From NCBI GenBank assembly GCA_949775045.1, contig OX459099.1, positions 5,911,937 to 5,975,936 of the forward strand: a stretch of DNA of 64,000 nucleotides, in the 5' to 3' direction. The notes beneath the pieces are model-generated. The model worked only from the letters and a program-made list of their open reading frames with translations, was not told where the DNA came from and did no database searches. The stretch comes from Metridium senile. Taxonomy: Eukaryota; Cnidaria; Anthozoa; Actiniaria; Metridiidae. Positions 1-10,600 of the stretch are shown one piece after another (the first letter of the stretch is position 1; each line of letters begins with the position of its first letter). The position numbers were made by a program, and so were the translations under genes.

Positions 1-3000
1 AATTTAGCTTGAGATGATTTGAAGCGAAAAAAAAGTTATTTTTTTGGTCGTCCTCCTTTTCTGTTTGGTCTGTTCCTTCAGTCCGTGATCCGCTTGCCTG
101 TACTGCTTTTACCTGGATATCGATGTTCGGTTCGTGCAGTGATATATGCGAGCTCAAAGACTGTCTAGAAACAGTGTTATTATAAAAGTTGTTCTTGCAA
201 AATAAACGCAAGAAAAAGCAAGATAGATACTAGTCACTAAAGCAATTGGTGTTATATTTGAGGCGATTTAATTTAGGCTGTTGGATGTAGTTTTCAGAGA
301 GGCTGATTTCAGCTGTTTTATATTTGTTGTTGTCGAGCTTGACCTTGATGTTTAAAATCGGTCACGTTATCTGACATATTGTAAACAAAGAAATATTACT
401 TTCATCGTTCAACTGCTAGATAATAGGTTGAAGCGATTAAGTTTAAACTTAAAAGTTTTGCGTATAAGTTTGTTGTTCTTTGCCGAGATCGAAGCTAAGC
501 GCTCGGCAATCGCCAATCAATCGCGGATCTGAAGCTTGTACGAGCTAATAGTATAGTCAATAAAATTAAACTATTAACAGATAAACTCGTTATTTTAATC
601 AAAAATATAAAAGAAATAATTACAAGAAGCAAAATTTTTACCCTAAACATCACTACTGTTGTTGTCTTCACTTCTAGTGCGCTGTATCGTACTCTCTAAG
701 AATGCTTACAATACAGTTAAATATCCAGTAGTAACAGCTTCGTCCTTTGTAACTGGTTGTGAATCAATTCCATAGCATATTTATGAGTTTATAGCAGGGA
801 CGATTTCTCGATAAATTCCATCATAATAAGTTGGCTCGCTTATTTAGCCCGTAAATTGCATGATCTTTATTAAAATTCACAGTGACCCTTTCCGAAAACA
901 TTCGACATAAACTTAAGTGTAATTCTATAGGTAAATTCATTGGAGGACGAGGGAATTCCACGTTTTATATCCATTTTGATATCACCAAGCAATCCTGTAC
1001 TCTGATTGGCTCTCAGCAGCTATGATATGAGCATGAATTGCATCATTTTTTGAATTTATTGCACCATTTGTAAAAACCGGATCGGGGACGGGGACGCGGG
1101 TTAGTACGATCCGAAAAACCCGGATTTTTTATAAATAAATACTCTAAGTTTATCTCAGATTTAGAGTTTACTTAGTTTGTATAGGTAATTACGGTGCAAT
1201 TTAGCTCTGTGAAAGACAAATGAGTGCAAATTAACCCAAATTGAAGAAAAGAAGAGACAACAACACTCAAAACAACTGAAATATCGTCAATGCATACCGT
1301 ACTAAATCATTTTATTTTCTTCTTGAAAAACAATTATTACACTTATCTTAATATCAAGGACAACAAAAAATATTAGTTTATAACATATAAAGCTTTCTTT
1401 AGTACAAAAGACGTCAAAAACTTGAGGTAAAAACAAAGTTTGAAAAGTTGTACTTTGCCGTTTCTGCTGAAAAAACGATGATTTACTCCCCCTTATTAAA
1501 GCATTTTACTCGAAATTGAACAATGACACCACTATCAATTAAACAAAATATTACCTTTTGCTGGTTAATGTGAAGAAAAAAGTCAGTATTTTATCTGATT
1601 TCATCTTGAAAGTGTAGTGAATTTTATCGTGGTCGACGGCTGAGAAAGGCGACATCATTATCGATGGAAAATCTTATCAAAATGGTTATTTGCAATCTTG
1701 AAACTCCACACATACAAACTCTTAGTCCCATTCTTCAATGAGGAAGCTTTTGTTATTCGTAATAAGCATTTTTTGATAGTTTTTGAACAGTTTTTTCTCT
1801 GTTTTTGGCCATATGTCCACCATCTTGGATTTTTGTCACGAATTTTCAGTTGTGAAGAAAACTCTATTCTGATTGGTTGAAAAAACATTTCTATTGTTTC
1901 TTAGCCAATCAGCATCGTGTTATCACTGCACTGAATTATGTCGGGTTTAACATAGTTTTTGCACTGAATTACCTCTAAAATGCACAGAAAATCGAGTAAT
2001 TTTTTCATGTTTTTTATTAGATATCAAAATGGATATAATAAAGTGATAATTGAACTTCGTGTCGTGCAATTTTGGTCTGATATCAAACTTGCAATTACAA
2101 ATTCGGAATGAAATTCGGAATGGATTGGCAATGGATTCAGCTACAATGCGACGACGAAGGAAAAAACAAACTGAAGATGTTGTTTCATGAAAGTTAAACC
2201 GACAACAAAATCCTCTCAAAAGCCGACTGTTGGCTACAAATCATGCATGATTAGGTATGTTTTTTTCTTTTAAACGATTTCAGTTAAAACTAAGTTTTGT
2301 AGAAAAGGCTAAAACATTACAAATCTTTTTTTAGTAAAGTGTTTGCTTCATTTCAATCAAAAACGCCGAAGATGAGTAAAATTCTCAAACTTTTACACTG
2401 AAACTAGGACTGCAATAAATATTTTCAAAGCTTAGAGTTTTTGAATCACAAACAATTAGCTATAAGTTTTTTTCTGGCTTATGTTTGTATTTTAATTTAG
2501 TGTAAACTTTAGGTTTAAGTTTGCAAACTACCCGTGAAATTGAAAATAAAGCTCATTAATACCCGTTTTGAAATAATGTCTGGCTGTTTAGTTGGTGTTC
2601 CACAACTCTAGAAAAGTAATTTGATGATTAAAAATGTTGTCTTTGATTGAAAAATTGCCGTTCAAGTCGTGAAAAATAGCGACTAAAAACTAAGTAAGCG
2701 AAGCGAAAGAAAATGATCGCTTTTCATGCCGAGCTATAGTCGCAGGAAAAAGATTTCTTCTTTTTTAATGCAAAATTCGTCTATTAGCAAGTTAATCATT
2801 TGCCTCTATACTACTTGCTTGGTTGATTTATCTTTTTCATGCACGGAAAATAATGAGAAAACCTACATTTATCAAAAATTTATCGAGCGGGATCCCTATA
2901 TATCGTGGTATTCAGCTTTCTGAGCGTTGAATATCACTCTGAATACCCTCTCATCCGGTTTGCGTTTCAGCCAATCAGCGCGCGAGTTTCTAATGTGATA

Positions 3001-3330
3001 TGGGATTCTACTGCGAATCATGTGGAGTGAGCGCATAAAATATGAGAATATTCCACCTAGAAATCGATCCTTCGGCGAATCAAATATCCATGTGCTCGTA
3101 TTGGCCAGTCTACGCATGAGCTGTGACCATACGCATGCGCGGTGACGACTAGACGGCGTTTTGCGACCCAAGAAAAAAAAAAACAACAACATTGAAGCCC
3201 ATTTTAAGACTCGGGTTTCCTTTGGAAAGCCCGAGTAATTATCATCATCATCATCACTGATAGCACTGTCATCATCATCATCATTAAATAACGTTTGTTT
3301 ATACTCGTAGTTTATTGATACTCGTTTCAG
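1..3330. other. Upstream non-coding region, no gene recognised
   Basis: I see no supportable coding exon here. Open frames are short, AT-rich and without family resemblance. The signal-peptide exon of the EGF/fibrinogen-like gene that continues at 3331 must lie here or further left, but I could not pick it out. A short inverted pair (about 964-983 and 2020-2037) suggests old mobile-element debris. A small hairpin lies at about 3208-3235, and an ATC-rich microsatellite runs from about 3239 to 3286, just upstream of the first exon. Confidence 0.5.
3239..3286. repeat. ATC-type microsatellite
   Basis: Interrupted runs of ATC/TCA repeats lie directly upstream of the EGF exon, inside the presumed preceding intron. 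Confidence 0.8.
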
Positions 3331-6138
3331 GATCCCTGTGTCCCCAATCCTTGTTTATTCGCTGGTGCTTGTTCAAGAGATAACAGCGATGATGGATTTC
3401 AGTGTAGCTGTGTGCCTGATTACAAAGGCCGTCGTTGTCAAGGTAAGTGACTGGTTAACCATGACAAAGACTAGCATGAACTACGACCAAATAAGGAGCG
3501 AAAACTATTTCAAAAAGTAAAATGCAAACACTGTGATAAAAAAGGAAATAAAACTCTGACAAATAGTAGTGAAAACTTCGACAAATTAAAAGAAGCGATG
3601 ATGTCTCTCACACAGGCAGCCCAATTAGTCTATTTGAGGATTTACCGCGCGCCTATTGAAAAAAGTATTTTTAAGTAAAATCGCCGAAAGTCCGCCGAGA
3701 AGCTGACTCGCCGACAAAAATGTTGTTATAAAAAACTTCTCTTTCAAAACAATAGGTGTTATTTTTCTCATAGGGATTTTCATTGAGTACACTTTAAAAA
3801 AAACAAGAACAAACAGCCAGTGTGTAGTAATTATATTTTACAACATTTTCATTCAAAAAATATTGTGATTTCTTGTGATTTAGCTTCTAGTTATTTTTCG
3901 GCCATAGTTTTTAAAATATAATTGTAAACGCTTCACACTTTCATGACAAATTCAATTTTGTTGGAACCGCTAAACTAACTAAAATTTTCTCGAAATAAAG
4001 TTGGACTTTTTTTAAGCTTTAGTGGTCAACTTCGCAAAGCGGCCATCACAAATTCACTGTTTAGTTCGGCTGTTCGTTGGTTTGTACAAGACAATATAAG
4101 TCGTTTTGACATACAAACTTCAACCGGCCAATCATTAGCTTCATATACACCAGAACTACTAGAAAACCTTTCTCCCAGGTTTTTGTATTAGTGAAGAGCA
4201 TTGGTGACTTGAATCAGGTGTTTTAAATGTAATACTAAAGTCATTGTACCACTGCTACCCTCGATCTCCGACACCGCACGAGTTCTCGAGAAAATCGAGA
4301 AAATCGCTTGCGAAAAGCCACAGGAATCCCATCCGCACGCATTCAAAAAAATGTACCACAGGAAGCCCACCCGAGCGCTGAGAGAATAACAAAAAATTTT
4401 TTCCAACATGGCGCACGGTAAAATTAGTATTATTGGCATAAAAAAATTCCTCAGATAGACTAGTTGGGCTGCCTGTGGTCTCTCGTGGTCATGTTCAATT
4501 CCTTATTAGTCTTGCCTCAGTTGTCGTTAATTAAATGATGTTTTTCATCTAGAGAGATTTGGTTGGTCTCCAAGAAATCCCGCCAAATCTTGTCAGGATA
4601 TCTTGACTAATGGTCATGCATTGCATGATGGGAAGTACTGGATTGACCCAGAGAACTCTGGGAACGCTATTCAAGTTTACTGTGATATGAATAAGGATCA
4701 AGGTCAGTTTACAGTATCTATTTATCCCTTCCATTCAATCCTTCTCTTTCCTTTCTTTCCCATTTCTCAGGTGTCGAAATACATTTTGCTGTGTTGAAAA
4801 CTTCGATCTTAGATCAAAAATCAACAGCAATATGAGAAGCGGGAAGCGGGAAGTATCAGTTATAACTATGTGTCTGACGTTTATGACGTAGTCAATGAAT
4901 TTTCTTGACAAGATTGTGTTTATGAGAGGACCTCGCTTTAAATATCATCATGTTTCCCATCCACCAGTTCGACCTCAGTTTTAATGAATAACTATTGTTC
5001 TTGAAAGTCTATGACCGCTTCTACCATCGTGACACGAGGCTAAGCAGTCAAGAGCAAGATATATAACCAATAGTCCTTTAAACAAATAATCCTGTCATAT
5101 GCAAATGCCCGACAAGCCTCGCTCTGGGTCATGGTGCTATTAAGTAATGATCCTTATAAAAACAATAGCATTTCCTTTTGTTCTGCGGCATTTCACTTTC
5201 CCCACATCCAAATTGTGAGATTTTTTCTAATGGGATGTATTGACATATACACAGCTAGATTTGCATGAAGAACAATTTGTATTTACGCGTTTCTGCAAAG
5301 TTTTATATAGAGTTAAAAGTTTTAAACCAATCAGAGAAGTCAGAGACAAAAGAAAGGAAAGGTAGACAATTTGCAGTGTTTCCCACATAGAATTTCTCTA
5401 TAATTTAACCTTAGTAGAACTATTTATATAAGGAAATTATTGCATAAATAAGAAATAAGTTGATTTGATTATCCACAAAGTTATGGCAATTTTTCATGTT
5501 TCAACCAATCAGACGACCAGTTTAAACAATACTACAATTATCACCTTTGCACATTCCTTGCCGTTCCTGCTATCGTTCTTACGCGGATCAGAAAGGTTAT
5601 TAATAGTTTGTTTGTTATTAAAGGTGGATGGTTGCTGATCTCCAACGTGGTTATTCCAACATCAGGTAGCGTGCCCTCACTGACGACTCTGTCGTCCTCA
5701 TACCGCGATATAGCCAACTACAACAACAACGTTACGATTCTGTCCGCTAGCGCGCTTGGTCAGCTTCATCAATTCATCAACTTTACTCAGTTGAGGTTTC
5801 ATTGCCGAAAATCTGCGGTTGGTCGCACAATCAATTTGATTACAGTAAGCATCGACGTCGTCAACTACTTCGCTGCAGTGAGTAACGTCCGTCCTGCGGC
5901 CTGTAATTCATTTCAACGCGGTACAGGCGATAATTCAAAGCTCGCTGATGTGTGTTCTAAATGGGGATACACAGGGTTATGGAGTTCAGATACCAGGATC
6001 AACGAATGGAGATTACATGACCATACGTTCTTTGTTGCAAGTAACTATCATTGGATAAACAAAAACAAAGTCTTGATGTGTGACGCACAAGACAGCGCTA
6101 TTTCTCCTGGTGATTATTGGAAGATTTACGTACGATAG
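3331..6138 (+). CDS. EGF plus fibrinogen-like secreted protein (3' part, three exons)
   Basis: Three exons join in frame: 3331-3442, 4553-4702 and 5624-6138 (777 nt, 258 aa plus stop). The first encodes an EGF-like module with six cysteines, starting DPCVPNPC and ending GRRCQ. The second has the start of a fibrinogen-related (FReD-like) domain: AKSCQDIL, then YWIDPEN and VYCDMN, running into GGW across the next junction. The last exon holds the rest of the domain, with four cysteines, and the stop. Junctions are consistent (donors GTAAGT and GTCAGT; phase 1 at both internal junctions). The 5' end, including a signal peptide, is missing. EGF/FReD-like secreted proteins of this kind are common in cnidarians and resemble some coral skeletal organic matrix proteins. 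An extracellular matrix or adhesion role is inferred. The last part diverges from canonical fibrinogen domains. Confidence 0.75.
3611..4477. mobile_element. Non-autonomous DNA transposon with CACAGGCAGCCC ends (867 bp)
   Basis: The left end (3611-3640) and right end (4448-4477) are inverted copies of about 30 bp with few mismatches, both starting CACAGGCAGCCCAA. The flanks repeat GTCTCTC (3603-3609 and 4478-4484), with one extra base before the left end, or GTCTCTCA/G if 8 bp. That is a 7-8 bp target duplication. There is no transposase frame inside, so it would depend on another element. It lies in the intron between the EGF and fibrinogen-like exons. The same 14-bp terminus is found on the 511-bp hairpin at 24546-25056. 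Confidence 0.8.
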
Positions 6139-6158
6139 AAACACTATATAGAACCACG

Positions 6159-6660
6159 TAGATGACGTACGCGACTTTTCATTTAAGATTGATTACATAT
6201 ACGCATTTCGTAAGAGTTTCTATATATTACGGTATCTTTACGTGTGTATTTTACGTAGGAGTCAATTTATAAATGGTAGATTACGTACGCGTCTTTTCAC
6301 TTAAGATTGATTACATACGTGTTTCGTAAGTGTCTCTGTATATAACGGTAGATTAGGTGCGTCTCTTTACGTGCGTATATTACGTAAGAGTCAATTTATA
6401 AATGGTAGATTACGTACGCGTCTTTTCACTTATAAGATTGATAACATACGCGTTTCCTAAGTGTCTCTGTATATAACGGTAGATTAGGTGCGTCTCTTTA
6501 CGTGCGTATATAACGTAAGAGTCAATTTATAAATGGTAGATTACGTACGCAACTTTTCACTTAAGATTGATTACATACGCGTTTCGTAAGTGTCTCTGTA
6601 TATAACGGTAGATTAGTTGCGTCTCTTTACGTGCGTATATTACTTACGGTTTATCACTTG
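6159..6660. repeat. Minisatellite, ~130-bp period, four copies
   Basis: Four diverged copies begin at about 6159, 6273, 6403 and 6535. Each starts GTAGATTACGTACGC or close to it and contains TTTTCACTTAAGATTGATTACATACG, the step GTGTCTCTGTATATAACGG and a TTTACGTGCGTAT stretch. The array starts about 20 bases after the stop codon of the EGF/fibrinogen-like gene, so it may be transcribed as 3' UTR. Confidence 0.85.
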
Positions 6661-6887
6661 GAAAGTTAATAGAGTATAATAATGTAGATACAGTGTAGCT
6701 TGTTTTTTTTTGTATAATTCTTCTATTCAAAGTTTATAATACACTACTATACCTTTGTTTACCTATGATTTCGTGTTATTTTCTGACCCGACGTTTTCTA
6801 TCCATATATACTATTTACTATCTTGTATAATTTGATATGATTCTTATGATGATATAATATTAAAATAAGCTGTGATGATGATTTATA

Positions 6888-7180
6888 CACCTATTTGCAA
6901 AATCGTTGTCACAATCGAAACTACAGTCCACACTCTAAAGCCTGCAAAGGATATCGGTATTTCGTCTCTTGTTGTCGATTTATTCATAGCATATTTTGAT
7001 TGTACTTGTTTGTGTTTATATATGACCATAACAAGTTGTTGTTGTGGTAGATATATATACAAATATTTCTTGAAAAGACGTGTAATAAATCACAAATTAA
7101 GTCAATGTAACCGACATCCTTTGCAGACTTTAGAGTGTGGACTGTAGCTTCGGCTGTGATAACGATATTTGAAATAGGTG
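6888..7180. repeat. Fold-back element with ~70-bp imperfect arms
   Basis: The arms 6888-6959 and 7111-7180 are inverted copies sharing CTACAGTCCACACTCTAAAG and GCAAAGGAT. They are separated by about 150 bp of AT-rich sequence. No coding content. Likely a small non-autonomous DNA element; no target duplication was recognised. Confidence 0.7.
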
Positions 7181-7254
7181 CATATTGATTAGCACTACAT
7201 GCACGCTTTTTCAACCTAGCTTGAACATAACTAGCTTTCATGCGTTAGCTTTCT

Positions 7255-7400
7255 TCGAGCAAACCAATAAAAAAACACTGAAAGAAACAAATAATCAAAC
7301 AAACAAATAAATAACAAACAAACAAAATTACCAAACAAACAACAAAACGAGAACACAATTAAACATACAGACAGATACACAGACAAACAAACGAACAATT
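7255..7400. repeat. CAAA-rich low-complexity tract
   Basis: Imperfect CAAA/CAGA repeats lead directly up to the small inverted-repeat element at 7401. Confidence 0.7.
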
Positions 7401-7566
7401 TAGCCTCCTCCGCAGGCAACCCTTTCATTTTCCTCTCTTGGGATCCCTTTGTCATTTGTCATTGGTCTCCTGTGGGACCTCAGTCCCTCCCGGTCACTCG
7501 AGACAGGAAGCCCAATAAAAAAGAAAGAAAAGAAAACGGGAGCGGAGACGCCTGCGGAGGAGGCTA
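7401..7566. mobile_element. MITE with TAGCCTCCTCCGCAGGC ends, 9-bp target duplication
   Basis: The ends are perfect 17-bp inverted repeats (TAGCCTCCTCCGCAGGC and its complement). A perfect 9-bp direct repeat, CGAACAATT, flanks the element at 7392-7400 and 7567-7575. A 9-bp duplication is typical of Mutator-like elements, so a MULE-type MITE is the best guess. The 166-bp body has no coding potential. Related copies lie at 8797-8964 and 18595-18714. Confidence 0.85.
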
Positions 7567-7659
7567 CGAACAATTAACATCAAAACAAAAACTATTTCAA
7601 GAGGTATACGAAACGAATAGACATAGTTCTAAGCTATTTCACCACAAAGGTTCGAGTGA

Positions 7660-10600
7660 TTACATAGAACAGACAACGCATGGCAGTCTCTCTCTGTCAG
7701 TGTAAGGTGGACAACTGAACGTATCGCAATCAGCATGCAAGGGCATGACGTAATCAGGGGCACCAAATAAACTACGGGCATTCCTATCAACACACATAAG
7801 TTCCTTGTCCTCTCCTCTGTTTACCTGAAATGGGCAAATATGCATTCAGTATGATTGGATTTGTATTGTATCGAGGACTAACACACGAGTGGCTAATTGA
7901 CCAGCGGGTGAGCAAGTATAAAAGTATGGAATCAAAGAAGAAAGGAGGCGAGCATACGAGAAATCAACCAACCAACCAACCAACCGACCGACCGACCAAA
8001 CAGACAGTCAAGCACACGAGTCCAAACAATATAGACCACTTTCATAAATACCATAATATGTAACAGAAAATGATTTTTCAAGTACTAAACAGATATTTTC
8101 ATATTTTAGCATTGTCATATGAAAGAACCACCTGAAATAGGCATGTTTGGAAGGTTTTGATGCTTTGGCTAAAATACCAAAGAAGTTATGCTTAATGAAA
8201 AATGTAGAGATTTGTATGTAATTTTCTGTTCAGGCCTTTGATGCCTCGTTTTGGTGTTTTTCTGTTTTTTTTAAAAAAACTCTTATAGCTTCTTGCAAAT
8301 TTAATCGTTTTTATCAAACTTTCACAAACTATTGTTATGGTGAATGTCATATGATAGCTTTCTTTTTCTTAAAACATAATTTTTTTTAAATTATGATAAT
8401 TAGTGGCAGCCATTTATGAAAGTTATCTATAAACCTTCTCTATCTGCCGATTACCTGTACAGCTAAGAAGCCATCATATTCTCTATGCCAGCCACGTGAA
8501 CATTCTTTCCTTGCTGGAATCATGATTGAAATGGTTCTTAACTTGGTCAAGCAAACCGCGCAAGGTAGGTAGTACAAAGAGGCCTGGAGACCAGTTTCTC
8601 CTGGGATACCAATTCTTGGTGTGCTCATATTACGTAGTGGGTCATTGGGTGACCGCTGACCAAAGTACCAAGGTTTACTCGGTACGCATTTATAGCTGGA
8701 ACCTCCAGTTCGTTTCTTACCGTGATGCACCGAGGCCGCTTGACCTGTAGTGGTAGAATACTAAACGTGTTAGTAACTAACGTTAGGAGCTGTATAAAGC
8801 CTCCTCCGCAGGCAACCCTTTCCCTCTCATGGGATCCCTTTGTCATTTGACCGAGGAGGAATTGGGAAACGTCAAGAAATGATTGGCCTCAGTCCCTCCC
8901 GGTGACTCGAGACAGGAAGCCCAATGAAGAAAAAAAGGAGAGGAGACGCCTGCGGAGTAGGCTAAGGAGTATATTTCACATCATATTCACCTGAATATAT
9001 CGCCCTTGAACCTGTCGGACAATTCGTTCTTCCCCATCGTTCAAATATTGCCCCTGCAACTTTCAGTTTATCTTTATCGTCAGGGTCTTGTGCAGCAAGA
9101 TAGCAGTCTTTCTCATATCTTTGTCCATTTTGTGTGACGTAACATGTAGTTGTGCCTCGTTCTCCTTTTTGTCCCGTTCGCCCTGGTGGCCCATCATTGC
9201 CTGGTTCGCCACTCTCTCCGTTACTTCCCGCAATTCCTCGGCTCCCCTTTGGACCGGGCAATCCTTGTTCGCCTGCCAATAGCAAAAAAAAAAGGATGAG
9301 ATAATTTTAATTTCAATTTTAATTTTAGTTTTTTTACACTGTTTACATCAATACATATTATATGAATACAATTACAATTAACATTATATCATTTACAATT
9401 CAAAATTTATGTTTGTTCTTCTCTACTGTTAAAGACCTTAGTGCTAAAGGTCGAAAGCTCAACTTAAACAAATAAAAGCCAGAGAACATCAAAATCTACT
9501 ATGTACAATCCTGGTTTCACCTCCATATTTAAACATTATAATGGTTACAAATTAAGTAGTTTACAATATATACATATTTTATATAAGTGCACGCCAACCA
9601 AAGGAGCTTGAATAGCTTTCGAGTTGGTTGCCGTAATGTTCACATATGGGTCAGAAAAAAAAGAGGACAAAAGAAAGAAAACTGTAACAAGCAATATACA
9701 GAAGAAGAAAAAAACCTACATGAATATGGGATTCATGTTATACAATAACAAGCATAAGAATGCTTCGATAATAAATTTTGTTTTAGCGGCGCTGAACGGC
9801 CGTGAATACAAGAAACAGAGCATGTGTCAATAATGTTAAGGAATGCACGAGCGATTATTGTATGTAACAATTTATCATATACCCATGCATGTCTAACAAT
9901 ATCAAACGGCAATCAAAGAAATCAACTCATTCCAATCACGCTTTCGCAGGCGGGACAGCTCTATGCACAGCTAGAGTGTCATTATGCAATGAGGGTGGCC
10001 AAGGGGTAACGCGTGACGTACGCGTGATTTACGCTAAAATAAGTGCGTGATTCGTGAAAATAAAGAACGATTTAGTTGTTATACGTGAATACTATGTTGA
10101 ACGTGACTTAAATTTGTACGTGATGCGTGAATATCATAAATATCGATTCGTGAAACGTGATCACGACTCCCCCTTGGCCACCCTCTGCAATGAGTTCGAC
10201 TCTCTGCAGAGATTGGCCCCTATGGCATGCATGCAGTGCGCTGTTTAATCTTACCTTTTTCACCGGAAGGACCTCTCATTCCTTTCAACCCAGGCTCGCC
10301 TCTATGCCCCTGCAGCCCATTCACACCGGGAGGACCTGGAGCACCAGTAGGGCCCTGGGAACCATCTTTACCATCTTTGCCATCTCTACCTGGCATTCCC
10401 ATAGGTCCATCCATACCCTGTCTGCCATCAATACCATTTCTACCTGGCTGACCTGATGGCCCTGTTGGTCCTCTTCGACCAGCAACGGACTGTTTCCTCT
10501 TTATTTCGTCTTGCACTAGTCGAAGACTAAAACACAAATAATAAGATGCATGAAGACCCTGCGTAGTCGGTTGGCTTTCCCGATTACCAAGGCTACAATG

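Noticed and set aside
964..2037. Large inverted-repeat transposon in the left region
   Set aside because: Only about 18 bases (GATATCAAAATGGATATA) are clearly inverted; no extended ends or target duplication were found.
2726..2923. Signal-peptide exon for the EGF/fibrinogen-like gene
   Set aside because: It has some hydrophobic residues but no donor site in the right phase and an AT-driven composition.
10227..10451. Proline-rich plus-strand frame
   Set aside because: Complement of the collagen Gly-X-Y repeat on the minus strand.
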